Shown one piece after another: positions 1 to 7,518 of a stretch of 12,614 nucleotides of DNA (within the stretch, counting starts at the first letter, position 1; the number at the start of each line of letters is the position of its first letter). The notes under the pieces were generated by a model. It worked only from the letters and a program-made list of their open reading frames with translations, was not told the DNA's origin and made no database searches. A program made the position numbers and the translations under genes. The DNA is from Bacteroidota bacterium (GTDB lineage: Bacteria > Bacteroidota > Bacteroidia > Bacteroidales > VadinHA17). The stretch lies in assembly GCA_016868515.1 (NCBI GenBank), contig VGGM01000010.1, forward strand, positions 1 to 12,614, read 5' to 3'.

Positions 1-2561
1 AGTTCTACATCCTCGATATGTTCCCCTACCCTTCCGGTGCCGGCCTGCATGTCGGACATCCTGAGGGCTATACTGCAACCGACATAATCGGACGTTACAA
101 AAGGATGAAGGGATATAATGTGCTGCACCCGATGGGATGGGATGCATTCGGGCTGCCAGCCGAACAGTATGCCATTCAAACCGGCACCCACCCTTCTGTA
201 ACCACACGCAACAACTGCGACACCTTCCGCCGCCAGATAAAAGAGATTGGACTGAGCTACGACTGGGACAGGGAAATAAACACAACCGATCCGGGTTACT
301 TCAGATGGACACAATGGATATTCATAAGGCTTTATAACACATGGTTCGATGAGAACCTCAGAAAAGGACGGCCCGTTGAAGAGCTTGATATTCCGCCCGA
401 CATAGAGGCGCAGGGGAATGCAGCCGTAAGGGAATACACCAACTCAAAACGGCTTGCCTATTACGACCACGCAAGCGTATGGTGGTGCCCTTCGTGCAGC
501 ATCGTATGCGCCAACGAAGAGGTGCTTACCGATGGCTCACACGAAAAGTGCGGCAACCAGGTAATGAAGAGACAGCTCAAACAGTGGCTGCTGAGAATAC
601 CACACTATGCCGAAAGACTGCTTGAAGGCCTCGAAACTGTTGACTGGCCCGAAGGTATCAGGGAAATGCAGAGAAACTGGATTGGCCGCTCCGATGGTGC
701 CGAGGTAGATTTCTCAGTCAGCGGCAGCAACCTTAAGATAAGGGTTTTCACCACCCGTCCCGACACCCTTTTCGGGGCAACATACATGGTGCTGGCTCCT
801 GAACATCACCTGGTGGAGAAAATCACAACCCGGGAATGCAGAAAACAGGTCGGCGACTACATAAAGGCAACCATGCTGAAGTCAGACCTCGACCGCACCG
901 ACCTGGCCAAAGAGAAAACAGGAGTCTTCACCGGAAGCTATGCCATCAATCCTGTAAGCGGTTCGAAAATACCTGTATGGATAGCCGATTATGTGCTTAC
1001 CGGTTACGGAACCGGGGCCATTATGGCCGTACCGGCACACGATACCCGCGACTTCGAGTTTGCGAAGAAATTCTCACTCGAAATCAAATGCATAATGGAC
1101 CCCGATACTGACAACAGTACCCTCAGGGAGGCAGTTCTCAGGGGTGATGAATGCTGGACTGAGGATGGCAAATACATCAACTCGGCCAACCCCGCTAAAG
1201 GAATCGATATAAACTCCCTTAACCTGCAGACCGGAATATCAACCATCACACAATGGCTCGAAAAGGAACGGCTTGGTGAGCACAAAACCAACTATAAGCT
1301 GCGCGACTGGCTTTTCAGCCGTCAGCGATACTGGGGAGAACCGTTTCCAGTAATTCACTGGGATGACGGAGAGATTGAGATAATCGATGAAAACAACCTG
1401 CCCCTTCTGCTGCCCGAACTTGAAAAATACCAGCCGGGCGAAACCGGCGAATCTCCCCTTGCCAACGCCCCCGACTGGGTGAATGTAACCTCTCGCGACG
1501 GAAGAAGGGGAAGAAGGGAAACCAATACCATGCCACAATGGGCCGGCTCATGCTGGTACTACCTGCGTTTCATCGACCCGAAAAACAATGAGAGAATATT
1601 CGACCCCGAAAAGGAAAAATACTGGATGCCGGTTGACCTGTACGTGGGAGGTGCCGAACATGCCGTATTGCACCTTCTCTACAGCCGCTTCTGGCACAAG
1701 GTACTGTTCGACCTGGGCGTTGTTTCAACCGATGAGCCGTTCAGCAGACTCTTTAACCAGGGGATGATACTCGCATTTGCATACGAAACCGCCACCGGAG
1801 CAAAGGTGACTGCCGACCAGGTAACCGAAAAGGATGGTAAATACTACCATTCTGAAACCGGTTCCGAACTCAGGCAGATTGTGGCCAAGATGTCGAAGTC
1901 GCTGAAAAACGTGGTTAACCCCGATGATGTAATAAATCGTTATGGCGCTGATTCTCTGAGGCTTTACGAGATGTTCATGGGTCCTCTTGAGGCAACAAAA
2001 CCATGGGACGAAAAGGGAGTAAAGGGAGTATTCAACTTTCTTTCGCGGACCTTCAGGTTTGTTTCCAACCCCGCCAACCTTCATGAAGGGGGAGAAGACC
2101 CGGAAGTGTTGAAGGCACTTCATCAGACAATACGCAAGGTTGAAACCGACATTGACAATATGAGATTCAACACTGCCATATCGGCAATGATGATATTCCT
2201 CAATATCATAACAAGGAAGGAGAAGATTACCCGTGAAACCGCCTCTCTCTTCACCCTGGTGCTGGCACCATTTGCACCCCATCTTGCAGAGGAACTGTGG
2301 CAGATACTGGGGAACGCCGGCACCCTTGCCTATGAACCCTGGCCGTCAGTCAATGAGACGTACCTTATTGAGGATACTTATGAATACCCCGTTTCATTCA
2401 ACGGCAGGCTGAGATTCCACCTCCCGCTCCCCCTCGACACTCCTGAGGAGGAGATAGGGAAGATAATTTCGGCCGACCCGCGTTCCGGAAAATGGCTTGG
2501 CGGGAACCCTCCCCGGAAGATAGTATTCGTGAAAGGTCGTATCATAAACATAGTAGTATAG
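1..2561 (+). CDS. leuS: leucyl-tRNA synthetase (5' partial)
   Basis: Charges tRNA-Leu with leucine in the cytoplasm (class Ia synthetase). The reading frame is open to the window edge; the codons before the first ATG (position 18) read FYILD, which normally precedes MFPYPSGAG in LeuRS, so the true start lies upstream and probably 30-40 residues are missing. Counting from that ATG: HIGH-type motif HVGH at 11-14; a cysteine-rich knuckle C157-x2-C160 with C164 and C178, probably zinc binding; editing (CP1) domain with TTRPDT at 245-250 and the [23 protein letters not shown] block that carries the conserved editing aspartate; KMSKS at 624-628; anticodon-binding domain and a normal C-terminal end (INIVV). 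All catalytic and editing motifs are intact. The [10 protein letters not shown] signature and the KGRPVEEL insert before the knuckle resemble planctomycete/chlamydial-type LeuRS rather than the common Bacteroides form (from memory, not searched). Followed six bases later by a peptidase gene. Confidence 0.97.
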   Translation, partial: FYILDMFPYPSGAGLHVGHPEGYTATDIIGRYKRMKGYNVLHPMGWDAFGLPAEQYAIQTGTHPSVTTRNNCDTFRRQIKEIGLSYDWDREINTTDPGYFRWTQWIFIRLYNTWFDENLRKGRPVEELDIPPDIEAQGNAAVREYTNSKRLAYYDHASVWWCPSCSIVCANEEVLTDGSHEKCGNQVMKRQLKQWLLRIPHYAERLLEGLETVDWPEGIREMQRNWIGRSDGAEVDFSVSGSNLKIRVFTTRPDTLFGATYMVLAPEHHLVEKITTRECRKQVGDYIKATMLKSDLDRTDLAKEKTGVFTGSYAINPVSGSKIPVWIADYVLTGYGTGAIMAVPAHDTRDFEFAKKFSLEIKCIMDPDTDNSTLREAVLRGDECWTEDGKYINSANPAKGIDINSLNLQTGISTITQWLEKERLGEHKTNYKLRDWLFSRQRYWGEPFPVIHWDDGEIEIIDENNLPLLLPELEKYQPGETGESPLANAPDWVNVTSRDGRRGRRETNTMPQWAGSCWYYLRFIDPKNNERIFDPEKEKYWMPVDLYVGGAEHAVLHLLYSRFWHKVLFDLGVVSTDEPFSRLFNQGMILAFAYETATGAKVTADQVTEKDGKYYHSETGSELRQIVAKMSKSLKNVVNPDDVINRYGADSLRLYEMFMGPLEATKPWDEKGVKGVFNFLSRTFRFVSNPANLHEGGEDPEVLKALHQTIRKVETDIDNMRFNTAISAMMIFLNIITRKEKITRETASLFTLVLAPFAPHLAEELWQILGNAGTLAYEPWPSVNETYLIEDTYEYPVSFNGRLRFHLPLPLDTPEEEIGKIISADPRSGKWLGGNPPRKIVFVKGRIINIVV

Positions 2562-2567
2562 GGGTTT

Positions 2568-3827
2568 ATGGAAAACATAGGGATGCCTTACCGCATTTTG
2601 TGGCCGCTATTGCTCTTACCGGCCCTCGTGTTGCTGATTGTTCCCGGTTCCTGCAGAACGATAACCGGTGAGCCCTCAGCCGCCGGAACAGCAACCGACA
2701 CAGTATCGGTGCAGACGGCTGGAGTCTCTCTGCTGTACGGTGTAATACCCGATACCTTCATTCCGGAACCGGGGCGTATAGGAAGGAATGAAATGATCTC
2801 GTCGCTGCTGCTGGCAAGGGGATTCAGCTACCCCGAGATTGAAAGGGTACTTTCGGGAAATGCCGGCTCATTCGATGCCAGAAAGGTGCGTTCGGGCAAT
2901 AACTACATTTTTTTCCGTGAAGCTGATACTGCCACCCGGCCCGGCTTCCTGGTGTACGAACACGATAACACCCTGTCATACATCTTCAGGCTTGCCGGCG
3001 AACCGGGAATCTCAGACTACCGGCATGAAACAACTCATGAGCTGAAGTTTATCACCGGCGTTATCGAGTCATCACTGTGGGAGGCAATGGTAAAGGCCGG
3101 GGCAAACCCGGTTCTGGCCGTCGAACTGTCGGAGATATATGCGTGGACTATCGATTTCTTCGGACTCCAGAAGGGTGACAGATTCAGGGTTATTTACGAA
3201 GAGGCATTTACCTCGGGCAGGTCGGTTGGTATTACATCGGTTAATGCAGCTCTCTTCACACATGCCGGCGCGGACCACCTGGCCATTCCCTTTATGCAGG
3301 ACTCGGCGGTAAGCTACTACGATGAAAGCGGGAACAGCCTTCGTAAGGCCTTCCTGAAGGCCCCTCTGCGCTATTCGCGAATCAGCTCAGGCTATTCATC
3401 AGGACGTATGCATCCAATCCTCAAGGTGGTAAGACCGCACCATGGCGTCGATTATGCCGCCCCCGCCGGGACACCCGTGGTTGCAATCGGCGACGGAAAA
3501 ATAATATCAACCCAGTTCCTGCCGGCCGAGGGAAGAATTGTCAGAATCAGACACAACAGCGTGTACTCCACGGCATATCTGCACCTTTCGGCATTTGCCA
3601 AAGGTATCACTGCCGGCGCCTGGGTAAAACAGGGCGACGTTATAGGCTACGTCGGAAACACCGGCCTTTCAACAGGGCCCCACCTCGACTTCCGGTTCTA
3701 CAGGAATGGCTCACCTGTCAACCCTCTCAAAGTTGAGTCACCACCGGTCGATCCGGTTTCAGAAGAAAACATGGAACGATACCGGAAGGTGATGAAGATT
3801 ATGCTGTCAATCCTTAAGGGAATCTGA
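2568..3827 (+). CDS. MepM-like M23 family murein endopeptidase, membrane-anchored or lipoprotein
   Basis: Predicted zinc endopeptidase that cuts peptidoglycan cross-bridges in the periplasm. A hydrophobic segment at about residues 10-27 ends in PGSC (C29), either a loose lipobox or a membrane anchor. Residues about 60-140 look like an OapA/LysM-type N-terminal domain, and about 160-215 (GVIESSLWEA...DFFGLQKGDRFRVIYEE) match the second domain of E. coli MepM/ShyA-type proteins. The M23 domain covers about 270-395: HPILKVVRPHHGVDY with H291 and D295, H339 in the YLHLS block, and H372 in GPHLDFRF. The last motif is H-x-D rather than the usual H-x-H, so one zinc ligand position is aspartate (D374). 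An in-frame ATG at 2583 gives a more typical signal sequence (MPYRILW...) and could be the real start. No Shine-Dalgarno is visible; the six-base gap suggests co-transcription with leuS. Its 3' end is convergent with purN, ten bases away. Confidence 0.88.
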   Translation: MENIGMPYRILWPLLLLPALVLLIVPGSCRTITGEPSAAGTATDTVSVQTAGVSLLYGVIPDTFIPEPGRIGRNEMISSLLLARGFSYPEIERVLSGNAGSFDARKVRSGNNYIFFREADTATRPGFLVYEHDNTLSYIFRLAGEPGISDYRHETTHELKFITGVIESSLWEAMVKAGANPVLAVELSEIYAWTIDFFGLQKGDRFRVIYEEAFTSGRSVGITSVNAALFTHAGADHLAIPFMQDSAVSYYDESGNSLRKAFLKAPLRYSRISSGYSSGRMHPILKVVRPHHGVDYAAPAGTPVVAIGDGKIISTQFLPAEGRIVRIRHNSVYSTAYLHLSAFAKGITAGAWVKQGDVIGYVGNTGLSTGPHLDFRFYRNGSPVNPLKVESPPVDPVSEENMERYRKVMKIMLSILKGI

Positions 3828-3837
3828 AAGGCCGACG

Positions 3838-4332
3838 TTACAGCTTCTCAATAATCTCCTCTATAACAGTCGGGTAATACCGGTATTCAAGAGCATGCAC
3901 CCTATCTGCCAGCGTTTGGGGTGTATCGCCTGGCAGAACCGGGCATTCGGCCTGGAAAATTATATCCCCCGCATCGTAAACCTCGTTCACATAATGAATG
4001 GTTATCCCTGTTTTATCGCTGCCTGAGTCAATCACAGCCCTGTGAACCCTGTCACCATACATTCCTTTGCCTCCGAAGCCGGGTAAAAGCGCCGGATGGA
4101 TGTTTACCAGTCTACCCTCATATCTGACGGTAATCGGGGCCGGAATATGCCACAGGAAACCGGCAAGAACAATTACCCCGGTACCGGTACCGGTAACCCG
4201 TTTTATTACGCCAGCTTGAGGATTATTGACAAACACCGCGACGACTTTCGCGCTTTTGCGGGTCGAAAAATGACGAATGATGTTTTCCGCATTGGTTCCC
4301 GAACCCGATGCAAAAATAGCTATATTCTTCAT
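3838..4332 (-). CDS. purN: phosphoribosylglycinamide formyltransferase (GART), internally shortened
   Basis: PurN transfers a formyl group from 10-formyl-THF to GAR, the third step of purine synthesis. The start at 4332 gives MKNIAIFASGSGTNAENII, the conserved N-terminus; an in-frame ATG at 4350 would add only MCNAQY. Conserved blocks: the glycine-rich phosphate loop (residues 9-14), LAGFL (56-60), catalytic N77-x-H79 in NIHPALLP, and D120 in VNEVYDAGDIIFQ, equivalent to E. coli N106, H108 and D144. At 164 residues it is clearly shorter than the usual roughly 190-210. Between VFVNNPQAGVIKRV and VIVLAGFL the family has about 36 residues (a beta strand and a helix of the Rossmann-like fold); here there are only six, TGTGTG, encoded by a hexamer repeat. 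The frame stays open, so this is an in-frame loss of about 30 residues. It may be a weakened or dead enzyme, a real compact variant, or a collapsed assembly. It diverges from acpP. Confidence 0.85.
   Translation of the reverse strand: MKNIAIFASGSGTNAENIIRHFSTRKSAKVVAVFVNNPQAGVIKRVTGTGTGVIVLAGFLWHIPAPITVRYEGRLVNIHPALLPGFGGKGMYGDRVHRAVIDSGSDKTGITIHYVNEVYDAGDIIFQAECPVLPGDTPQTLADRVHALEYRYYPTVIEEIIEKL
4178..4195. repeat. CCGGTA hexamer, three tandem copies inside purN
   Basis: Three perfect head-to-tail copies of CCGGTA (4178-4183, 4184-4189, 4190-4195). Read on the minus strand they encode alternating Thr-Gly at PurN residues 47-52. The unit is a multiple of three, so copy-number change would not break the frame. 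It contains overlapping palindromes (GGTACC and ACCGGT) and could fold on itself. It sits exactly where about 30 conserved residues of PurN are missing. Confidence 0.9.
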
Positions 4333-4347
4333 ATACTGAGCGTTACA

Positions 4348-4371
4348 CAAACAGTGACGAAAGTCTGTTTG
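4348..4371. repeat. inverted repeat upstream of purN
   Basis: CAAACAG (4348-4354) and CTGTTTG (4365-4371) are perfect complements with a ten-base loop. The element starts 15 bases before the purN start, in the divergent purN/acpP intergenic region. It could be a hairpin in the purN 5' leader or an operator. There is no independent evidence for either role. Confidence 0.45.
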
Positions 4372-4445
4372 CCGGCGTGAAGGGTAGTTAAATAACTGTA
4401 TACTTGCATTTTACGTTCATCGGGCATTAAAATTTCGGCAAATCA

Positions 4446-4477
4446 TTTGAAAAATATGGTACAAATATATTTCTTTG
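4446..4477 (+). promoter_or_regulatory. predicted Bacteroidota-type promoter for acpP operon
   Basis: TTTG at 4446-4449 is the -33 element, followed by exactly 20 bases and TTTCTTTG at 4470-4477, one mismatch from the -7 consensus TAnnTTTG and followed by CA, as is common in this phylum. The predicted transcript start is about 4482, leaving a leader of about 33 bases that is nearly all A/T up to the acpP ATG and has no Shine-Dalgarno. This fits the highly expressed acpP-fabF-rnc operon. Confidence 0.7.
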
Positions 4478-4515
4478 CATGGTTCTAAAATTAGTATTAA
4501 TTTAAATTTAATGGT

Positions 4516-4752
4516 ATGTCTGACATTGCAACAAGAGTAAAGCAGATCATCGTTGACAAGTTAGGAGTAGACGAATCAGAAGTAACGGCAGATGCCAGCT
4601 TTACAAACGATCTCGGAGCCGATTCACTCGACACGGTTGAGCTGATTATGGAATTCGAAAAGGAATTCAACATCGGTATTCCCGACGACAAGGCTGAAAG
4701 CATCAGTACTGTTGGTGAGGCCATCAAGTACATCGAGGAGAATGCGAAGTAA
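4516..4752 (+). CDS. acpP: acyl carrier protein
   Basis: Small acidic carrier that holds growing acyl chains as thioesters on a 4'-phosphopantetheine arm during type II fatty acid synthesis in the cytoplasm. The 78 residues match the family length. The DSL motif lies in [18 protein letters not shown], with S37 as the phosphopantetheine attachment site. The start is fixed by the conserved [13 protein letters not shown]-terminus. A second, out-of-frame ATG lies five bases upstream at 4511 and would encode only nine residues. fabF follows after 24 bases, the common bacterial acpP-fabF arrangement. It is first in the operon behind the predicted promoter at 4446-4477. Confidence 0.98.
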   Translation: MSDIATRVKQIIVDKLGVDESEVTADASFTNDLGADSLDTVELIMEFEKEFNIGIPDDKAESISTVGEAIKYIEENAK

Positions 4753-4776
4753 TATTGCGTAAATAATAATCTGTCT

Positions 4777-6018
4777 ATGAGGAGGGTTGTAGTCACCGGT
4801 ATGGGAGCGCTTACTCCCATTGGAAATAATTTACATGAATACTGGAATGGGCTCAGGGAAGGTGTCAGTGGTTCCGATCTTATCAGGAATTTCGATGCTA
4901 CGCTGTTTAAAACCAGGTTTGCATGTGAGTTGAAGGGCTATAACCCGGAAAACCACTTTGACAGAAAGGAGGCCCGCAAAATGGACCTCTACGCGCAGTA
5001 TGCCCATATTGCAGCCGATGAGGCTATCAGGGATTCGGGCCTCGATCTCAACACCGTCGATAAAGACAGGGTTGGTGTCATATGGTCATCAGGAATTGGG
5101 GGAATAGAGACTTTTACAAGTGAAATAAAAGGGTTTGTAACGGGTGACGGAACTCCCCGTTTCAACCCTTTCTTTATTCCCAAAATGATCAGTGACATTG
5201 CCGGGGGCCTGCTCTCAATCAAATATGGTTTCAGGGGCCCCAATTTCTCAACAGTTTCAGCCTGTGCCTCTTCCACTCATGCGCTGATTGATGCTTTTAC
5301 CTACATCATGATCGGCAAGGCTGATATTTTCATCTCCGGTGGATCGGAGGCAGCAATAAATGAACCAGGCCTCGGCGGGTTCAATGCCATGCAGGCCCTC
5401 TCGACCAATAACGCCGAGTATAAAACTGCCTCACGCCCCTTCGACAAGACCCGCGACGGTTTCGTAATGGGTGAAGGTGGTGGTGCCCTCATTGTGGAAG
5501 AATATGAACATGCAGTGGCAAGGGGTGCCCGTATTTACGCCGAGCTTGTTGGGACCGGACTTACAGCTGATGCTTACCATCTTACGGCACCGCACCCCGA
5601 AGGACTCGGTGCACGCAATGTGATGAAACAGGCTGTCGATCAGGCAGGTCTTAAGCTGTCAGACGTTGACTATATTAACGTACACGGTACGGCAACACCC
5701 CTGGGCGACATATCCGAAACGAAAGCTATTGCCACTCTTTTCGGTGAACATGCCAATAAACTGAATATCAGTGCCACAAAATCAATGACAGGCCACCTTC
5801 TGGGTGCAGCCGGCGCAATTGAGGCAATCGCAGCAATTCTGGCAGTATATCATGATATTGTACCCCCAACCATTAACTTCAGGGTACCCGATCCGGAGAT
5901 CGATCAGAACATCAATATAACACCCAATAAAGCGCAGGCCAGAATAGTAAACGTTGCCCTTAGCAACACTTTCGGTTTCGGGGGCCACAACGCATCGGTG
6001 GTATTTAAAAAACCCTAG
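4777..6018 (+). CDS. fabF: beta-ketoacyl-[ACP] synthase II
   Basis: Condenses malonyl-ACP with acyl-ACP to elongate fatty acids, using the ACP encoded just upstream. It has 413 residues, the normal KAS II length. The N-terminus MRRVVVTGMGALTPIGNN is standard. The Cys-His-His catalytic set is intact and falls at the same numbers as in E. coli FabF: C163 in VSACASSTHAL, H303 in HGTATPLGD, K335 and H340 in KSMTGHLLGAAG. The C-terminal block SNTFGFGGHNASVVFKK is also typical. The two histidines, rather than His/Asn, separate it from FabH; presence of acpP next door supports FabF rather than FabB. The stop codon is followed after two bases by the rnc start. Confidence 0.98.
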   Translation: MRRVVVTGMGALTPIGNNLHEYWNGLREGVSGSDLIRNFDATLFKTRFACELKGYNPENHFDRKEARKMDLYAQYAHIAADEAIRDSGLDLNTVDKDRVGVIWSSGIGGIETFTSEIKGFVTGDGTPRFNPFFIPKMISDIAGGLLSIKYGFRGPNFSTVSACASSTHALIDAFTYIMIGKADIFISGGSEAAINEPGLGGFNAMQALSTNNAEYKTASRPFDKTRDGFVMGEGGGALIVEEYEHAVARGARIYAELVGTGLTADAYHLTAPHPEGLGARNVMKQAVDQAGLKLSDVDYINVHGTATPLGDISETKAIATLFGEHANKLNISATKSMTGHLLGAAGAIEAIAAILAVYHDIVPPTINFRVPDPEIDQNINITPNKAQARIVNVALSNTFGFGGHNASVVFKKP

Positions 6019-6020
6019 AT

Positions 6021-6755
6021 TTGGTATCGCTGTTCCTTAAAAAGCGTAACGGAACATATATCCTCGACAAAAAGGAGTTTGGACAAAGACTCCGCAGGAT
6101 ACTGGGATTCAAGCCCGGCAGGATTGTAATATATGAAATGGCCTTCATTCACCGTTCGGCTTCTCATATCCTGCCCGATGGAAACAGAATAAACAACGAA
6201 CGCCTTGAATACCTCGGTGATGCCGTTCTCGACACCGTCCTGTCAGAATACCTGTTCAGCAAATTCCCCGATTACGACGAGGGGGCTCTCACGAAAATAA
6301 GGTCGCGGCTGGTTAACAGGGAAATCCTTAACCAGACTGCAATTAAAATGGGGATCAATACCATACTTGTAACACAGGCCGGAAACAACAAGGCATCGCG
6401 ACACATTTACGGTGATGCACTTGAGGCCCTTACAGGAGCTGTGTTTATCGATAAAGGATACAGGCGTGCCAGAAAATTCGTGGTTGAACAATTGTTAAAT
6501 AAGTGGCTCGATCTGGATCAAATCCTGGAAACCGATAACGACTATAAAAGCCTCCTCTTTGAATGGTCGCAGCGCAGTAAACTACCCGTAATCTTCTCGT
6601 TCAGCGAGGAATATGATTTCGAAATGAAGCAATCACTCTTCAATGCAACCCTCACCATCAACGGAAGCCCTATGGGCAATGGCCAGGGTTCCTCAAAAAA
6701 GGAGGCTGAACAGGAAGCTTCACATCAGGCGTGGCAAATGCTTAGCGAAGACTAA
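6021..6755 (+). CDS. rnc: ribonuclease III
   Basis: Double-strand-specific endoribonuclease that processes rRNA precursors and structured mRNAs. The 244 residues have the two expected parts. The catalytic domain (about 20-165) contains the signature NNERLEYLGDAVLD with E60, E63 and D67, and YGDALEAL with D132 and E135, matching E. coli E38, E41, D45, D114 and E117. The C-terminal dsRNA-binding domain (about 172-242) ends in GQGSSKKEAEQEASHQAWQML. The start is placed at a TTG codon because no in-frame ATG occurs before residue 40, which would delete part of the fold; Bacteroidota RNase III proteins have an N-terminal stretch of this length. The TTG lies two bases after the fabF stop, so translation is probably coupled. 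The IPExxxVDY-like gene follows after ten bases. Confidence 0.95.
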   Translation: MVSLFLKKRNGTYILDKKEFGQRLRRILGFKPGRIVIYEMAFIHRSASHILPDGNRINNERLEYLGDAVLDTVLSEYLFSKFPDYDEGALTKIRSRLVNREILNQTAIKMGINTILVTQAGNNKASRHIYGDALEALTGAVFIDKGYRRARKFVVEQLLNKWLDLDQILETDNDYKSLLFEWSQRSKLPVIFSFSEEYDFEMKQSLFNATLTINGSPMGNGQGSSKKEAEQEASHQAWQMLSED

Positions 6756-6765
6756 TTACCCCACT

Positions 6766-7215
6766 ATGGCTGCAGAAAAAACCAGACGAATCATACTCAA
6801 TGCGGATGACAAGGCCGGATACTCAATATACGGACTGGCTTCCCCAGAGGCTGATTACAAACTGTCGCTGGCGCTGAATGCCACCCGGCGGTATAACCTG
6901 AGGCTCGATGAACCTGTAAAACTGGGAATAATCCCAGGTAAAGGTGAAATCATCTTTCCCAGGTTTTCCGACCTTTCATTACTACCTCATTCCTGGGCCA
7001 CCCTGATAGTAAACCGGTCGGATAACCAGTTCCTTGTAAAGAAGCCTGCGAACATCGATTTTCTCTTTATCACGCCTGAAGAAAACCCTGGTCAGAGTAT
7101 TGTAGAAATGCAACTAACATTGCTCAGATCGAAAGGACTGATAACCGGCTTCTTCAGGATAGAGGCTGACTTGATTGACAGGGAAATTCTCGATAAAGCC
7201 CTGCCCCGGCACTGA
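6766..7215 (+). CDS. small protein resembling IPExxxVDY family, function unknown
   Basis: A 149-residue soluble protein with no signal peptide or membrane segment. The start is the ATG at 6766, ten bases after the rnc stop; an upstream in-frame ATG lies inside rnc and is not used here. Residues about 14-35 (DKAGYSIYGLASPEADYKLSLALN) and the KKPANIDFLFI segment (about 88-98) resemble the Bacteroidota family named after its IPExxxVDY motif, which commonly sits directly after rnc. Here the motif is degenerate: KKPANIDF replaces the usual IPExxxVDY. The assignment rests on position, length and overall pattern, not on an exact motif. As I recall it, the usual next gene is pyruvate kinase; here the operon ends in a hairpin instead. 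No biochemical function is known to me for the family. Confidence 0.65.
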   Translation: MAAEKTRRIILNADDKAGYSIYGLASPEADYKLSLALNATRRYNLRLDEPVKLGIIPGKGEIIFPRFSDLSLLPHSWATLIVNRSDNQFLVKKPANIDFLFITPEENPGQSIVEMQLTLLRSKGLITGFFRIEADLIDREILDKALPRH

Positions 7216-7263
7216 AGAATTCCACCAACTGAAAGCCGCCTGCATTCAAACCAATACAAAAAA

Positions 7264-7300
7264 AAGAAGGAGGTGATGGCTCACCTCCGTTTCTTCTGTT
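7264..7300 (+). terminator. probable intrinsic terminator hairpin after the fabF operon
   Basis: GGAGGTGA (7269-7276), loop TGGC, and TCACCTCC (7281-7288) form a perfect eight-pair stem. AAGAA (7264-7268) can extend it with TTCTT (7291-7295) across a two-base bulge. The U-rich TTCTTCTGTT follows. It lies 48 bases after the last gene of the operon, fitting a terminator. The arms match an SD and an anti-SD sequence unusually well. Confidence 0.7.
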
Positions 7301-7322
7301 AACCCTAAAACTAACCTAACCT

Positions 7323-7385
7323 ATGAAAAAAAACCTCTGCTTATTTTCAAACAAATTCTGTGCCAAAATTATTTCAGACTGGTAA
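7323..7385 (+). pseudogene. 20-codon reading frame resembling the start of a SusC/TonB receptor
   Basis: The frame begins ATG AAA AAA AAC and reads MKKNLCLFSNKFCAKIISDW then stops (TAA). Many Bacteroidota SusC-type TonB-dependent receptors begin with a similar basic MKKN... stretch before the signal peptide, and the preceding run TTAACCCTAAAACTAACCTAACCT is like their leaders. No receptor body follows. It may be a remnant of a lost receptor gene, a leader peptide, or chance. There is no independent evidence that it is translated. Confidence 0.3.
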
Positions 7386-7402
7386 CTATTCTAAAATTCT
7401 GC

Positions 7403-7452
7403 CGGGCGAATATGCTTTCTTCCATCTGAAATTCCTACGGCAATCTCGCCCG
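7403..7452. repeat. inverted repeat, 7-bp arms
   Basis: CGGGCGA (7403-7409) and TCGCCCG (7446-7452) are perfect complements with 36 bases between them. It could close a structured RNA leader upstream of rprX or be incidental. The promoter proposed for rprX starts downstream of it, so it would not be in that transcript. Confidence 0.35.
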
Positions 7453-7480
7453 AATCCGGTCATCTATCCTCCACCTCCCC

Positions 7481-7518
7481 TGTTAAAATATGTTAATTAT
7501 TGTTAATCATAATGTTAA
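7481..7518 (+). promoter_or_regulatory. four phased TGTTAA repeats, candidate RprY operator
   Basis: TGTTAA occurs at 7481, 7491, 7501 and 7513, so start-to-start distances are 10, 10 and 12 bases, close to one DNA turn. OmpR/PhoB-family regulators bind direct repeats with 10-11 bp spacing, and the first genes downstream encode such a regulator with its kinase. The array overlaps the -33 element and ends six bases before the -7 element. Binding by RprY is inferred, not shown. Confidence 0.55.

Noticed and set aside
1725..2282. 185-codon open frame on the minus strand
   Set aside because: It lies wholly within leuS, opposite a highly conserved region, and its translation resembles no family.
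4178..4195. CRISPR or other spaced repeat array
   Set aside because: Three contiguous hexamers with no spacers; a simple tandem repeat.
4096..4380. 94-codon plus-strand frame over purN
   Set aside because: Antisense shadow of a recognisable PurN; it has no own motif or start context.
4399..4406. TATACTTG as a second acpP promoter
   Set aside because: One mismatch at the -7 and the nearest upstream TTTG is 27 bases away, outside the 19-21 range.
6643..6765. Upstream extension of the IPExxxVDY-like gene into rnc
   Set aside because: The extension overlaps the RNase III dsRNA-binding domain; the ATG at 6766 gives the expected family length.
7281..7300. A 16S rRNA 3' end fragment
   Set aside because: Only about 16 bases resemble it, with a substitution and an insertion; the pairing with its left arm explains it better as a hairpin.
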